64,000 nucleotides of DNA from Tragulus kanchil (GCA_022376925.1 JAIOJX010000006.1:63883394-63947393), one strand, 5' to 3'. Counted from the first letter of the stretch, positions 48,724-60,606 are shown. A program made the numbers and translations. The notes: generated by a model not told the origin, from the sequence alone.

Positions 48724-49690
48724 CTCACAATAGCTATTTTATCTACTGTCAGTTTCTCCATCATTAGCCCTTACTATGGAATGGCCAGGGAACTTAAGCA
48801 ATTAACTCCATATGAGGCTTGAGGAAATAAAAACACCAAAGAATGGGATAGGTGGCAGTGACTTTAAACAGGAAAGGAAACTATGCTGAAAAGTATGCTA
48901 TAAGGAAAGTATCCTTACAGCCTCCTATAGAGAAGAAACAAAGAGTCAAAGCAAACAACCAGTGACTAACAACGGAAAGGCCCATGGAACTTCCCAGTGC
49001 ACACCACCTGATGTCTCTAGATTCAGACCTCACCTTCCTACTGCCTCATAGGACAACATAATCCTGCCCACAACCATGCTGCACACTTTTCATCGCCACC
49101 TCTTTCCCAACCAAATCCTTCAGATTCAGACACAGGTCTCTGATTTCTGTTTAAGAAGTCATTCCTTAAAAACTTTAGTCCACTCAGAACTTTCTTCTCT
49201 GATCTTTTTCCAAGAGGAAATCCCAATTGTGTCAGAGTTCATTAGTCTTTTTCTTTACCATTACTTGTAGGTTTGGCGTTTTGATGGATTTTTGCTTTTC
49301 GGGTTTTTTTTTTTTTTTCGGTTGTTTCATTTTTACTTTTGCTTTTGTCTTAATCTTAGACTCCTATACAGCATCAAACAGAAGCTACCCAGTAAGGGTT
49401 TTTGTTTTCATTTGTTTGGATTAATTGAACAGATTCACACTCGATGCAGTATGTCCTCTGAGGGGAAAAACAAGAAGGAACTACTAAACGGAAAGAGAAG
49501 GAAGTGTGAGACAAAGGCTCTGATATATACGGGAAGGAATCAAGGGTACAGAAGAGGGTAAAGACACAGCAGAGGGGAAAAGTCAGGCAGATTCTGATTT
49601 GTTCCTCATGCAAGTATGGATACAGAAAGTAATAATCATCTGTGGACATCAAACCAGATGAGCCTTCCTCTCTCACCTCTTCCTTTTCTT
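48724..49690. other. Single-copy intergenic DNA
   Basis: Overlapping ORFs of 60-100 codons in several frames (49,038-49,676) and a T-run at 49,305-49,318. No coherent coding signal. Confidence 0.55.
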
Positions 49691-49708
49691 TTTTTTGCCA
49701 CTAAGTCA

Positions 49709-49942
49709 TCGTTCGTTTTTCATCCACCTTTTATTCTTTGGCCTGTGTGGGCCTCGCATCACAGGGCCTCTTTCATTGCAGAGCACCGGCTCTGGGCACA
49801 CGCTCCAGAGCACTGGCTCATAATTGGACACACCAGTCCAGGCACTCCTCTGCATGTGGGATCTTCCCGGGCCAGGGATCGAACTAGTGCCCATCACATC
49901 ACAAGGCGGACTCTTTACCCACTGGACTACCAGGGAAGCCCT
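49709..49942 (-). mobile_element. Family X tRNA-Glu SINE, reverse strand
   Basis: In reverse complement: head at the right end ('ggactaccagggaagcccta'), B-box region 'gccagggatcgaac', body 'ataattggacacaccagtcc' and 'gagcaccggctctgggcaca'. The A-rich and C-rich tail is missing or very short. A possible target duplication is the acctctt(t/c)ctttt motif at about 49,675 and 49,944. Confidence 0.9.
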
Positions 49943-50124
49943 ACCTCTTTCTTTTTACAAATAAAAACTTAGTGCGGGATAGATATAAGTTTTAGTGGGA
50001 AAAAATGCTATCTCAGTATCTTTTCTACAGTCCATAATAGAAGCAGTTTCTGTCCTTCCTATCCAGAAATTCACTCACTTTGAAACCACTCACTGGATCT
50101 ATCATTTTATGCAATAGGTCAGTG

Positions 50125-50225
50125 TTATTCATCGCTGTTTCCTAGCACCCAGCATAGTGTCTGGTACATGTCATGTATGCAATAAATTTCTGTATATCAA
50201 CTGATAGGATGAATCAATAAATGAT
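50125..50225. mobile_element. L2/MIR-like 3' end
   Basis: 'Cctagcacccagcatagtgt', 'ctggtacatgtcatgtatgc' and 'aataaatttctgtatatcaa' keep the classic L2/MIR order ('agcacagtgcctggcacata gtagg ... aataaatgt'). Confidence 0.7.
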
Positions 50226-50448
50226 TGTTCCAATCTCTGGTGTGCCCTTAGGTGATCTTAAACCAAAGACACAGACAAACGGGAAATATAGGATGGTTTT
50301 TTAAGATGGATTTAACTGAGGGAGAAGAGTACCAGAGTTTTGCTGCTCTGTTTATCCCTACCTAAAATTTATTTCACAAATCGAAACTGAATGTTTTCTA
50401 TGGGACAGAAAGTGTGTTATACCCTCAGGTACAAATATAAAAACACAG

Positions 50449-50758
50449 CCAGCTTCCCTGATGGTCTAGTGGGTAAAGAGTCCACCTTGCAGTGCAAGGG
50501 GCATTGGTTTGATCCCTAGCCCGGGAAGAGCCTATGTGCAGCGGAGAGGCTGGGCAGCTGTGTCCATTTTGAGCCAGTGCTCTGGAGTGCAGGTGCCCAG
50601 ACCTGGTGCTTGCAGTGAGAGAGGCCACTGCAACAGGAGGCCCACGCAGGCCGAAGAATAAAGATGGATGAAAATAAATAAAAAATCAATAAAAGGGGCC
50701 AAAATTAAAAAAGAAAATAGTACTTGATACAGTATTATTAAAAAAAAAAAAAAAAAAA
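50449..50758 (+). mobile_element. Family X tRNA-Glu SINE with long poly-A
   Basis: Head 'cagcttccctgatggtctag', B-box 'ggtttgatccc', body 'tgcagcggagaggctgggca', 'gaagaataaagatggatgaa', short-type tail 'ggggccaaaattaaaaaaga', and an 18-base A-run ending at about 50,758. A likely target duplication is acacagcc / acacagtcc. Confidence 0.9.
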
Positions 50759-51448
50759 GACACAGTCCCTGCTACAATGTAGGCTTTTCCATTACCACAT
50801 CATAGCCTCTAATCGCATTCTATTTCAGTTACTAGACTGTAACTGTCAGTGTATCTGTCTTGCCACTATACTGTAAGCTCTGTTAGGACACTGCCCATCA
50901 TGCAGTAAGCACTCTGTAAATACTAACTGGTAAAGCATCTAATGGAGATTTTAGCCTACTAAGGGAAAAGGACATACTCAACCATATAAAGTCAGGATTC
51001 TTAGTTATGAAAAAGGAAAGCTGACTCTTACTGAAATAGCAGAAAAGAGTATGTTAAAGATACTGGGTGGCTCTCAGAATAATTGGAGGGTAAAGAGAAT
51101 CCTCACAGAGGCTAAGCCTCCAGAAATAATGTTCCAAACCAGCAGAATTAATCCAGTGAAGAAACCATCTCCAGTGCTGTTTCCCACCAGTGCCACTTCT
51201 GCATCAGAAGCTCAGTCTTGCAACCCCTGAGAAACTATGGTTGCTGCCAGTGCTGCCAACAAGGTCAGCCACCTCTGGAGCTACTTTATCAAATGCCAAA
51301 GAACCTGAGAGCAACCCTTGTTCATGGGTAGCTGAACCAATGTTGGGAACACACGTTGAGCTGGAGCCTGAAATACTTGGACAAAGGAACAGGTAGGCAT
51401 TAGCACAATTTATTCCTAAACCAGATTCCCCAATTAAACGAGGAGTAT
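50759..51448. other. Intergenic DNA with an exon-like ORF, not called
   Basis: A 68-codon ORF at 51,190-51,396 ends near 'aaaggaacaggtaggc', which resembles an exon end plus weak donor. No acceptor-bounded upstream edge, CpG island or recognisable family supports a gene. An L2-like scrap lies at 50,866-50,935. Confidence 0.4.
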
Positions 51449-51653
51449 TCCTAGTTGCTCAATTGTGTCCAACTCATTGGGATCCCACAGACTGTAGCCC
51501 ATCAGGCTCCGCTGTCACTGGAATTCTCCAGGCAAGAATACTGGAATGGGTAGTCATTCCCTTTGCCAAAGGATCTTGCCGACCCAGGGATCAAAGCTGG
51601 GTTTCCTGCATTGCAGGCACATTCTTCACCATCTGAACTACCAGGGAAAGCTA
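51449..51653 (-). mobile_element. Bov-A2 SINE
   Basis: 'Agttgctcaattgtgtccaa', 'cagactgtagcccatcaggc', 'aggcaagaatactggaatgg', 'gccgacccagggatcaaagc' and 'atctgaactaccagggaaag' form a complete reverse-complement monomer. It is the last SINE before the CpG-island promoter. Confidence 0.93.
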
Positions 51654-52540
51654 AATCTGCAGCATGTGCTTTTGGTATTTACAAGTTTGACTGAATGAAC
51701 AGATGGAAGTCTGTAAATTCAGAACAGATCTCTATTAGTATCTATTAGTCATGTTTATAACAATAGATTTAACCTGAGATCAGAAAGTATACTCTCTCTC
51801 AGAACATATTTTGGGGAATTTAATTGCAATATAGAATGCTTTAGGTCGAAAAATCTGAGTTAGGTATCAAAAGAATCAACAATATTTAGATCTGCCACAT
51901 TTATAGGGTTGGGATTGGGTCGTGGGTGGATTCACTAGGATTTTAGATGCCCTGGATCCTTCTCAACTGAGGGTTTCCCACCCAAATCAGGACTCAATTC
52001 TTGTCATTCTCTTTCATAAGCCACAGGTTACTACAGGTTATTTCAGAGTTCATAGCAGAAACAAAATGCAGACTTTAGGAGTACTGCAAGTCAAGACAGG
52101 TGAGTAGAACTGGCTCTAAGGGCAGATGAGAGACTTAGCCCCAAACTATTCAAAACAGGTTTTTCCATCTGAACTGGGACAATAGACACCAAAGCGAGAA
52201 GGGACTAGGTTAGACGTGTGCAAACTCGGCCTTGCTGGCTATGCTTGCCTCTGAACAGCTACCAATTCTTCGTGTTCCCATGCCACCATCCCCCCCCTCC
52301 CTGCCCCCGCGTCCACTCCAATAACCTCTTTAGGCACAGAAGCTATCTAGAGAAACAGGGAACCCGTGAAAGAGGATGGCGTATAATTTACGTATAAACT
52401 TAAATGAATCTGTCGAGTCACCCACCACCGCCCCATCTTAGTTACTTTAGTTACTAGGAGAAAACAAAACAAACCTCTGACGGCGCAGGACCCCTCAAAG
52501 GGTATCCCATCTACTCCAGTGTCTTTCCTGAACCCCCCCT
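51654..52540. other. Promoter-upstream single-copy DNA
   Basis: No SINE, LINE or convincing ORF. A C-rich run lies at 52,289-52,312. GC content rises steadily into the CpG island that follows. Confidence 0.55.
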
Positions 52541-53420
52541 TGACGATTCCCACGCTTGCGACTTCTCCCTCACTCTGAACTGCGCGCATCCCCCGTGCCC
52601 CACCAGAAAACTACTCTTCAAAGACTTCCTTCTGGGCCCAGCAAAGCCCTGCGTGCTCGGTTTCCGGAGAAGCAGCGAGTGCTCGCTTTTATCCAAAACA
52701 AAAAACCTGCCATTTCCGGGAAAAAAAAGAAAAGGAAACTGATCAAGTGTTCTGGGGCTCGCAGGGGTGTGCGAGAGAAGGAGGCTGCTAGCTAGTCCAG
52801 CTCAACAAATAGCAAGCCCGGCCCCCGCGCTGACCCCGCCCCGCCGCCTCAGCCCCGCCCCGTCCCGCCGCCCGGGCCAGCGCGCGACCCCCACTCCAGG
52901 CCCTGCTCCGGCACCCTATTTGGTCTTTTGGGGGTAGGCGGCGGGTGGGGAGGCGTGTGCCGCGGAAGGGGAAGGGGAACAGCTGGGGTGCGCCAAAGCA
53001 TCTCTCTAAGCATCGCAGTAGCCACCTCATTGGGAACCCACGAGGCCTCCGAGTCCTGGCTAGGAACAATGGAACTCGGCTCGCGAGGTTTCTTGGCGTT
53101 GCTGGCCCTGGGGATCGTGCTGGGGGTAGCGCTGGTGAAGATCATCACGGACAGCACATACCCGGAGGGTAAGTGGCTGCAGGGTCTCGGGCCCCGGTTC
53201 CGGGAGGAGGCGCGCTGCCCTTCGGGACTTTCCAAGTTGGATGTTGGCTGTGCAGAAAGTTCTGCAAGTCTGAGCCGAACGCATGGGGCGGACCTGTACT
53301 TGACCCTGATAGGGGTGGAGGAAACTGAGGCTCGGGCTGGTCTCCCACCTGCCTCGGGGCCACCTGCTGTAGAAATGTCTGGTCCTTCCCCTCAGCTTTG
53401 TGCAAGCAGCGACCGCAGGC
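52541..53420 (+). promoter_or_regulatory. CpG-island promoter of the gene starting at 53,069
   Basis: CpG dinucleotides are dense here and rare elsewhere in the window. GC boxes of ccccgcccc type cluster at 52,834-52,868. An ETS-type CGGAAG lies at 52,963-52,968 and an inverted CCAAT (attgg) near 53,026. I see no TATA box, which fits a broadly expressed gene with dispersed transcription starts upstream of the ATG. Further CpG-rich DNA continues into intron 1 (about 53,635-53,860). Confidence 0.88.
53069..53168 (+). CDS. Coding exon 1: N-terminus of an unrecognised membrane or secreted protein
   Basis: The ATG at 53,069 has a strong Kozak context (A at -3, G at +4) and lies at the downstream end of a CpG island. 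The exon encodes 33 residues plus one base and ends in a consensus GTAAGT donor (53,169-53,174). The peptide begins MELGSRGF. Residues 8-23 are uncharged and leucine/valine/alanine-rich, then a lysine and a polar stretch (ITDSTYPE). This fits a signal peptide or a type II signal anchor. In frame, the ORF extends upstream without an ATG, so 53,069 is the first usable start. Splicing to the exon at 59,493 keeps the frame (phase 1). I do not recognise the gene and give no symbol. The 210-codon ORF covering it includes 5'UTR and intron, so it is not the protein. This exon is not duplicated: duplication 17 starts 11 bases into the intron. Confidence 0.8.
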
Positions 53421-55470
53421 CTGGAGGAGGGCGACCTGTTGAGTTACCAAAGGACTGGCCCTCAGCGAGGGTTCAAGTTAGTAGTTACAGTCTTTCCTCT
53501 AAGTTAATGTTTTCCTGGGAGGTCAGAATTTATCGAAGCCTTCCTTTTGTAAACGATTAGGTGGATTGGAAAATATGTCTACCGATTCCTGAGCAAACAT
53601 GTCTACCAATTAGTTGCGGAACCTTTAAGGCATTTTCCGGCGTCTCGTCGCCTAGTTGTGTAAAACCAAACTAATTTTTTGTATATAGTACTAAGGACCC
53701 CAGACGCTTAAAGTTAAGACTTTGGGGCTAATGTAGCTGGTTAGGAGCTTTAGGGGGAGTGCGGCCAGTTCTCCCGGGCGCAGGTGATGCTCGCGCCCGT
53801 GTGGATGACCCTCCCAGCCCCTTTTGTACCGTAAACACCGTTCGAGGCGCCTGTCAGCAGTGCAGACTTAAGATCTAAGCTGTACGGTTCTTAAGAGGCC
53901 AGGACAGCGTCAGTAGACTCCGAATGATTTTGATCTTTCGCTTCTGGGGAAGGGATTTGTCTCTTTAGGCCCTTGGCCTTTTGGGGGACTTTCTGAATAA
54001 AGCCGAGAAAGCTGGGATTTGCTGTGTAAATTCTATTTTCTCTTTGTTAGCTCTTAAGAAGTCAGGTCACTGGTTAATGGTCAGTAAACCAGAAAGTTAG
54101 TTTAAATGACCCGAGTTTTTCATACTTTTAAAATTCTATCCACTGTATATTTAGATCTACGTTAGTTTTATCCTGTAGTTTGCAAAACCAGACGGTTCAG
54201 GCACAACACCTACTTTTGCTAGAATAATTTGGGTGAATTAGACAAGAACGATCTTCGTTTGTTTTGCTGAATTTTTTTCTTTGCTGAATCGCACCTGTGA
54301 CAGACTAGCTTTGTAGACCTCATTTTGCAGGGTCTCGGGCCCCGGTTCCGGGAGGAGGCGCTGCCCTTCGGGACTTTCAAGGGATGTTGGCTGTGCAGAA
54401 AGTTCTGCAAGTCTGAGCCGAACGCATGGGGCGGACCTGTACTTGACCCTGATAGGGGTGGAGGAAACTGAGGCTCGGGCTGGTCTCCCACCTGCCTCGG
54501 GGCCACCTGCTGTAGAAATGTCTGGTCCTTCCCCTCAGCTTTGTGCAAGCAGCGACCGCAGGCCTGGAGGAGGGCGACCTGTTGAGTTACCAAAGGACTG
54601 GCCCTCAGCGAGGGTTCAAGTTAGTAGTTACAGTCTTTCCTCTAAGTTAATGTTTTCCTGGGAGGTCAGAATTTATCGAAGCCTTCCTTTTGTAAACGAT
54701 TAGGTGGATTGGAAAATATGTCTACCGATTCCTGAGCAAACATGTCTACCAATTAGTTGCGGAACCTTTAAGGCATTTTCCGGCGTCTCGTCGCCTAGTT
54801 GTGTAAAACCAAACTAATTTTTTGTATATAGTACTAAGGACCCCAGACGCTTAAAGTTAAGACTTTGGGGCTAATGTAGCTGGTTAGGAGCTTTAGGGGG
54901 AGTGCGGCCAGTTCTCCCGGGCGCAGGTGATGCTCGCGCCCGTGTGGATGACCCTCCCAGCCCCTTTTGTACCGTAAACACCGTTCGAGGCGCCTGTCAG
55001 CAGTGCAGACTTAAGATCTAAGCTGTACGGTTCTTAAGAGGCCAGGACAGCGTCAGTAGACTCCGAATGATTTTGATCTTTCGCTTCTGGGGAAGGGATT
55101 TGTCTCTTTAGGCCCTTGGCCTTTTGGGGGACTTTCTGAATAAAGCCGAGAAAGCTGGGATTTGCTGTGTAAATTCTATTTTCTCTTTGTTAGCTCTTAA
55201 GAAGTCAGGTCACTGGTTAATGGTCAGTAAACCAGAAAGTTAGTTTAAATGACCCGAGTTTTTCATACTTTTAAAATTCTATCCACTGTATATTTAGATC
55301 TACGTTAGTTTTATCCTGTAGTTTGCAAAACCAGACGGTTCAGGCACAACACCTACTTTTGCTAGAATAATTTGGGTGAATTAGACAAGAACGATCTTCG
55401 TTTGTTTTGCTGAATTTTTTTCTTTGCTGAATCGCACCTGTGACAGACTAGCTTTGTAGACCTCATTTTG
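53179..55470. repeat. Tandem duplication 17 (about 1,149 bp unit) in intron 1
   Basis: Positions 53179-54328 recur at 54327-55470. The offset goes from 1,148 to 1,142 because the first 70 bases of the second copy lack several bases (gcgcgctg/gcgctg, ttccaagttggatg/ttcaagggatg). The remainder is identical by eye. The two 'ORFs' of about 86-124 codons at each copy are intronic. Confidence 0.95.
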
Positions 55471-55979
55471 AGATCATTTAAGGAAAGAATAAGTAAAACA
55501 TGTTCTTCATATTTTCAGTATTATGAGGTGTTTGACTGTAAAAAGTGAACTGTCTGGAATTAAGCAGTATATCTTGGTGCTAATTTTACACCGATATTTA
55601 TGTGGGTAGGTCTCCATTCTTTGTTTTTGTAAAAGCATATCTTACTATTTCTTGTAGGAGTTACTGAGTAGATAAACAGAGTCCTTCCTTTTCTTTTGCC
55701 CTCATGACAGACTTTATTTACCCTGTTTTAATACTCACTATTTATTATCTGATGCCTCACCAGATGTTAAAGCTGTTTAGAAAAATTGCAATGCTTTACA
55801 ATACAAGAGCCTTGGTTTCATGAACTAGTATAACCAATTTGAGCTGGAATCCATTTTTCTAGACCAGAATGTCACCGTGAAACTAAAAGGAGGTTCCATA
55901 AAGGGCATCTCAAAAGAACAAGTAAATGTTATCCAAAGAATAGTGATTTTTGTCATACTGGGATTACATAATTACTAGA

Positions 55980-56106
55980 CACTTTCTCTGCCCCTCACAC
56001 TATGCTAATTGAGGGCCATACATCACCCCATTGAATCTTTACAGTATCTCCCCCATTTTGTAAATGAAGAAACTGAGGATTAGAAAGAAGTTGCCTAACT
56101 CCTGCA
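55980..56106. mobile_element. MIR SINE relic
   Basis: 'Cattgaatctttacagtatc', 'ccccattttgtaaatgaaga' and 'aactgaggattagaaagaag' match the MIR core order ('cccattttacagatgaggaa actgaggcacagagaggtta'). Confidence 0.75.
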
Positions 56107-56297
56107 AAGAGCCGACTCATTGGAAAACATCCTGATGCTGAGGAAAGTTGAAGGCAGAAGAAGGGGGCAGCAGAGGATAAGATGGTTGGATGAGTTTCAG
56201 CAAGCTCCAGGAGGTGGTGAAGGACAGGGAAACCTGGTGTGCTGCAGTCCATGGCGTTGCAAAGTCAGACATGACCGAGTGACTGAACAACAACAAA
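56104..56297 (+). mobile_element. BovB LINE 3' end
   Basis: 'Aagagccgactcattggaaa', 'gataagatggttggatgagt', 'gctgcagtccatggcgttgc' and 'gtgactgaacaacaacaaaa' are the BovB 3' terminus, 5'-truncated. Confidence 0.9.
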
Positions 56298-57469
56298 ATT
56301 ATTTGTTGTGAAAGTGAAACAGCTAATCCATGTTTGATTTCAGAGGCCAGAATCCAAACTCTCAATTAACTATTTTGCCACTGAGCTACACTGGGTGATG
56401 TTTGCCCTTCAAGTAGATAATACTTTTACCCACAATACTGTTATTGCCTGGAATATTGTGGAAAAGATAAAAACATAACCGAAAATCCTTTTTGAAAATA
56501 TTCTTCGTAGTCTGCTGCATAGGTTCATATTTTCAGTTGGAGGAGGAGGGGTAGCATGAACAAGTTAGCAAGCCAGCAAACAAGACAGATTGCCGTGGTG
56601 CAGTGAAAGACCTAAGGGGAGGGGAAACCTGTTACTCACGACTCTTGGTGGCAAGTAACAGAAACCCACCTTAAACAAGCTTAGAGGAAAGGAGGGACTT
56701 TAATAACCCTGAACTGAAAAGGTCCAAGGATTAAGATAGCTTCAGGAATATTGCATGCAAGAGTTCAAATAGGTTGCTAAGAGAAGGCCACTTCTAACTC
56801 TAGATTACATCTTTCCAGCTGTACACAGCAAGCCCTAAAGTGTTCTTAGCCTGAAAGGGGAATCCAAATAACAGGAACTTTCTAAAGAAATTCCCAGGCT
56901 TCAAAAGCCACCATAATGGGTAGCCATTTAGAAGATGAAATTAATCTTCAGTGAATTTGTGCCACTTTATGAACTTAAATTCTTCCATTTAGTGCAGTAG
57001 CTTTAATACCTGGTCTTTTTTTATCACATAAAGCATCAGGCTCCTTGTACTTAGATCATCCATGACATTCTTTATTTCAGTGCCTGCCCATAGTATTATT
57101 TTTAAAAAGGAGAAAAGATCTTAAGACTAGAAAGAGCTTAGAAAGAAGGCTCTTTCTGCCTTCTTCCTCAAGCAAAAAAATAAATAAAAGAAATCATCCC
57201 AAGAGTGACAACAGCAGGGAGATAGAAACAGGAGGCTCTTGTAGTACTTAGGGCAAAAGATGAAGGCATGAGGTAATGGAGATAAGTGGATAGAGTCTAG
57301 AGCTACTTGTGGGGTAGAACTGAAATCATTGCTAATGACTTGTAGGGTGGAGTGACAGAGAAGGAAGAATCAAAAGATGACTTCCTGGTATTAGGGTTGA
57401 ACAACTGGGAATGCAGCAACTAGAAACATGAGAGCAGAAGCAGGTTTACAGTAGAAAATCAACTGTTTT
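56298..57469. other. Intronic DNA, nothing further recognised
   Basis: No named repeat or exon with good splice sites. Positions 56,759-57,469 are repeated from 57,867 by duplication 18. Confidence 0.5.
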
Positions 57470-58976
57470 CATCAGTCTTTGTTCTTTGGCTCCTGTGGGC
57501 CTCCCATTGCGGTGGCGTCTGTCGTTGCAGAGTGCTGGCTCTGGGCGCATGCGCTCCAGAGCTCCGGCTTGGTAATTGGACACATGGGTCCAGCCGCTCC
57601 GCGGCACGTGGGATCTTCCCAGGCCAGGGCTCGAACCGGCACCCCTTGCACTGCAAGGCGGTGTGTCCTTACCTACTGGACCACCAGGGGAAGCCCGCTT
57701 ACTTTCTTTGTACTTTGAAGGCTTTTTGAGGTGGGGAGGCCTATCTTTGTGAAAAGTACACAATAATACACTTGCTCACTTTCTATGTAATATCTGTGTT
57801 TAATCTTCCATTATACCAAAGATCCAGGGTGAATGAAAAAGTTCACCCTGAAAAGTTGTTTAACTTAAGAGTTCAAATAGGTTGCTAAGAGAAGGCCAAA
57901 AAACCTTCTAACTCTAGATTACATCTTTCCAGCTGTACACAGCAAGCCCTAAAGTGTTCTTAGCCTGAAAGGGGAATCCAAATAACAGGAACTTTCTAAA
58001 GAAATTCCCAGGCTTCAAAAGCCACCATAATGGGTAGCCATTTAGAAGATGAAATTAATCTTCAGTGAATTTGTGCCACTTTATGAACTTAAATTCTTCC
58101 ATTTAGTGCAGTAGCTTTAATACCTGGTCTTTTTTTATCACATAAAGCATCAGGCTCCTTGTACTTAGATCATCCATGACATTCTTTATTTCAGTGCCTG
58201 CCCATAGTATTATTTTTAAAAAGGAGAAAAGATCTTAAGACTAGAAAGAGCTTAGAAAGAAGGCTCTTTCTGCCTTCTTCCTCAAGCAAAAAAATAAATA
58301 AAAGAAATCATCCCAAGAGTGACAACAGCAGGGAGATAGAAACAGGAGGCTCTTGTAGTACTTAGGGCAAAAGATGAAGGCATGAGGTAATGGAGATAAG
58401 TGGATAGAGTCTAGAGCTACTTGTGGGGTAGAACTGAAATCATTGCTAATGACTTGTAGGGTGGAGTGACAGAGAAGGAAGAATCAAAAGATGACTTCCT
58501 GGTATTAGGGTTGAACAACTGGGAATGCAGCAACTAGAAACATGAGAGCAGAAGCAGGTTTACAGTAGAAAATCAACTGTTTTCATCAGTCTTTGTTCTT
58601 TGGCTCCTGTGGGCCTCCCATTGCGGTGGCGTCTGTCGTTGCAGAGTGCTGGCTCTGGGCGCATGCGCTCCAGAGCTCCGGCTTGGTAATTGGACACATG
58701 GGTCCAGCCGCTCCGCGGCACGTGGGATCTTCCCAGGCCAGGGCTCGAACCGGCACCCCTTGCACTGCAAGGCGGTGTGTCCTTACCTACTGGACCACCA
58801 GGGGAAGCCCGCTTACTTTCTTTGTACTTTGAAGGCTTTTTGAGGTGGGGAGGCCTATCTTTGTGAAAAGTACACAATAATACACTTGCTCACTTTCTAT
58901 GTAATATCTGTGTTTAATCTTCCATTATACCAAAGATCCAGGGTGAATGAAAAAGTTCACCCTGAAAAGTTGTTTA
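56759..58976. repeat. Tandem duplication 18 (about 1,104 bp unit) in intron 1
   Basis: Positions 56759-57862 recur at 57867-58976. The offset changes from 1,108 to 1,114 after a 6-base A-run insertion near 57,898, 30 bases from the junction. Spacer about 4 bp. Confidence 0.95.
57471..57697 (-). mobile_element. Family X tRNA-Glu SINE, reverse strand (repeated at 58585-58811)
   Basis: In reverse complement: head 'ggaccaccaggggaagcccg', B-box region 'ccagggctcgaac', body 'ggtaattggacacatgggtc' and 'gcgcatgcgctccagagctc'. The 3' tail is truncated at 'ttttcatcagtctttg'. CpGs are well preserved, suggesting a young insertion. Confidence 0.92.
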
Positions 58977-59492
58977 ATTGGGGCATAGAATTCTTCCAGA
59001 ATTTAAGATACTAGTTAAAAATTTAAAGAATTATATTAAGAAGGCTTACACTTTTAAGTGAAGATTCTGATTCACTTCATCTTCTCTCCATTGTATGAAG
59101 TTAGGCTTGTTGGTGGTACAAGACCTAAGGACATTCACTAATAGTAAAGGGGGGGCCACTCTACTCAGAAGAGCAGAGTTGTCAGCTGTAGAAATTCCTC
59201 CATAACCACATGTCCTCATGTGTAAACTATTGTATCAGTACCTAGCACAAAGTAGGTACTATATAACTGTTACATTAGCTATGTTTTCTGTCTTGAAAAA
59301 TCCAAAAATACAAATCCAGATTTACTAAGTTTCAAGGCATGTTTCATAGAAACGACGGCAAAAATAGAACCTCCTGTGGAATAATCTTCCCTCCCACACC
59401 ATCTCCCCAAGAGGCAGAAGGAAACATATCGCCAATATTCTTAGTTAAATATCAATGTCCTTTCATCACAGGATATTTCTTTGTTTTTATAG

Positions 59493-59549
59493 AGACTCCA
59501 AGCAAGAAGAATCCTATATCTCTAGAAAACTCTGGTAATGACCAACAAG
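59493..59549 (+). CDS. Coding exon 2 (57 nt, phase 1-1) of the unrecognised gene
   Basis: The exon is bounded by a T-rich acceptor tract ending TTTTTATAG and by a GTGAGT donor (59,550-59,555). Joined to the phase-1 end of exon 1 it encodes 19 residues, beginning ETPSKKNP and ending NDQQ, plus the first base of the next codon. It is polar, serine- and lysine-containing, and has no cysteine. It looks like a juxtamembrane or stalk segment following the hydrophobic N-terminus. At 57 nt it is a multiple of three, so skipping it would keep the frame. A second AG two bases downstream would shift the frame and is less likely to be used. Its assignment to the same gene as exon 1 rests on phase, strand and spacing, not on transcript data. 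Confidence 0.6.
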
Positions 59550-60606
59550 GTGAGTGTAAAAAGGTCAGAAAATAGATTATCTGTCTAGCATACATAAATT
59601 AATATCAGCTAGTCAAGTGTGTGTTAGCTGATACACTGACCTGTCTTAACCATGATTTGTGCATTTGTGAATCCTTACAGCCTACCATAAAAGGTTGCCC
59701 TTATTGGGCATTAGAAAATGATAGTTCACTGAATTCATAGTTTTTCTTCTCAGTCTAACAAAGATATGAATAAATTCTAAAACTATTAATAAAAGCATAC
59801 TGGAATTTAATACTGAAGCACATTTTTAGGTATGACATTTTGTGCTTTGCCTGTAGATATGAACTAGAATACATAAATCTGCTGATCTTGCTTGTGGAAC
59901 AAGTCACTTTAAGTTGGTCAGCCATGGCAACCTGAATTTGCCTTGGTGAACTCTAAGGAGACCCTACTTATATTTCACCCATGAGTTAAACTTCAATCCA
60001 CTCTTGCTTTTCTATGTAATATCTGTGTTTAATCTTCCATTATACCAAAGATCCAGGGTGAATGAAAAAGTTCACCCTGAAAAGTTGTTTAATTGGGGCA
60101 TAGAATTCTTCCAGAATTTAAGATACTAGTTAAAAATTTAAAGAATTATATTAAGAAGGCTTACACTTTTAAGTGAAGATTCTGATTCACTTCATCTTCT
60201 CTCCATTGTATGAAGTTAGGCTTGTTGGTGGTACAAGACCTAAGGACATTCACTAATAGTAAGGGTGGGCCACTCTACTCAGAAGAGCAGAGTTGTCAGC
60301 TGTAGAAATTCCTCCATAACCACATGTCCTCATGTGTAAACTATTGTATCAGTACCTAGCACAAAGTAGGTACTATATAACTGTTACATTAGCTATGTTT
60401 TCTGTCTTGAAAAATCCAAAAATACAAATCCAGATTTACTAAGTTTCAAGGCATGTTTCATAGAAACGACGGCAAAAATAGAACCTCCTGTGGAATAATC
60501 TTCCCTCCCACACCATCTCCCCAAGAGGCAGAAGGAAACATATCGCCAATATTCTTAGTTAAATATCAATGTCCTTTCATCACAGGATATTTCTTTGTTT
60601 TTATAG

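Larger units (their letters stand above)
53169..59492 (+). other. Intron 1 of the unrecognised gene (length inflated)
   Basis: It begins GTAAGT and ends TTATAG. As given it is 6.3 kb, but duplications 17, 18 and part of 19 account for about 2.3-2.9 kb of that. Its first 2.9 kb carry no SINE or LINE that I can see. A MIR relic, a BovB 3' end and one family X SINE follow. Confidence 0.65.

Noticed and set aside
51107..51402. Possible coding exon (68-codon ORF ending at 'ggaacag|gtaggc')
   Set aside because: The donor is weak, no clear acceptor bounds its start, and it resembles neither neighbouring exons nor a known family. It could be an old repeat.
52928..53560. A 210-codon plus-strand ORF across the first exon
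   Set aside because: It opens on a non-ATG codon in the 5'UTR and reads through a consensus GTAAGT donor into intron 1. Only the 53,069-53,168 part is supported as coding.
54219..54703. ORFs of 124 and 86 codons in the second copy of the intron segment
   Set aside because: They are intronic GC-rich sequence repeated by duplication 17, with no start context or splice support.
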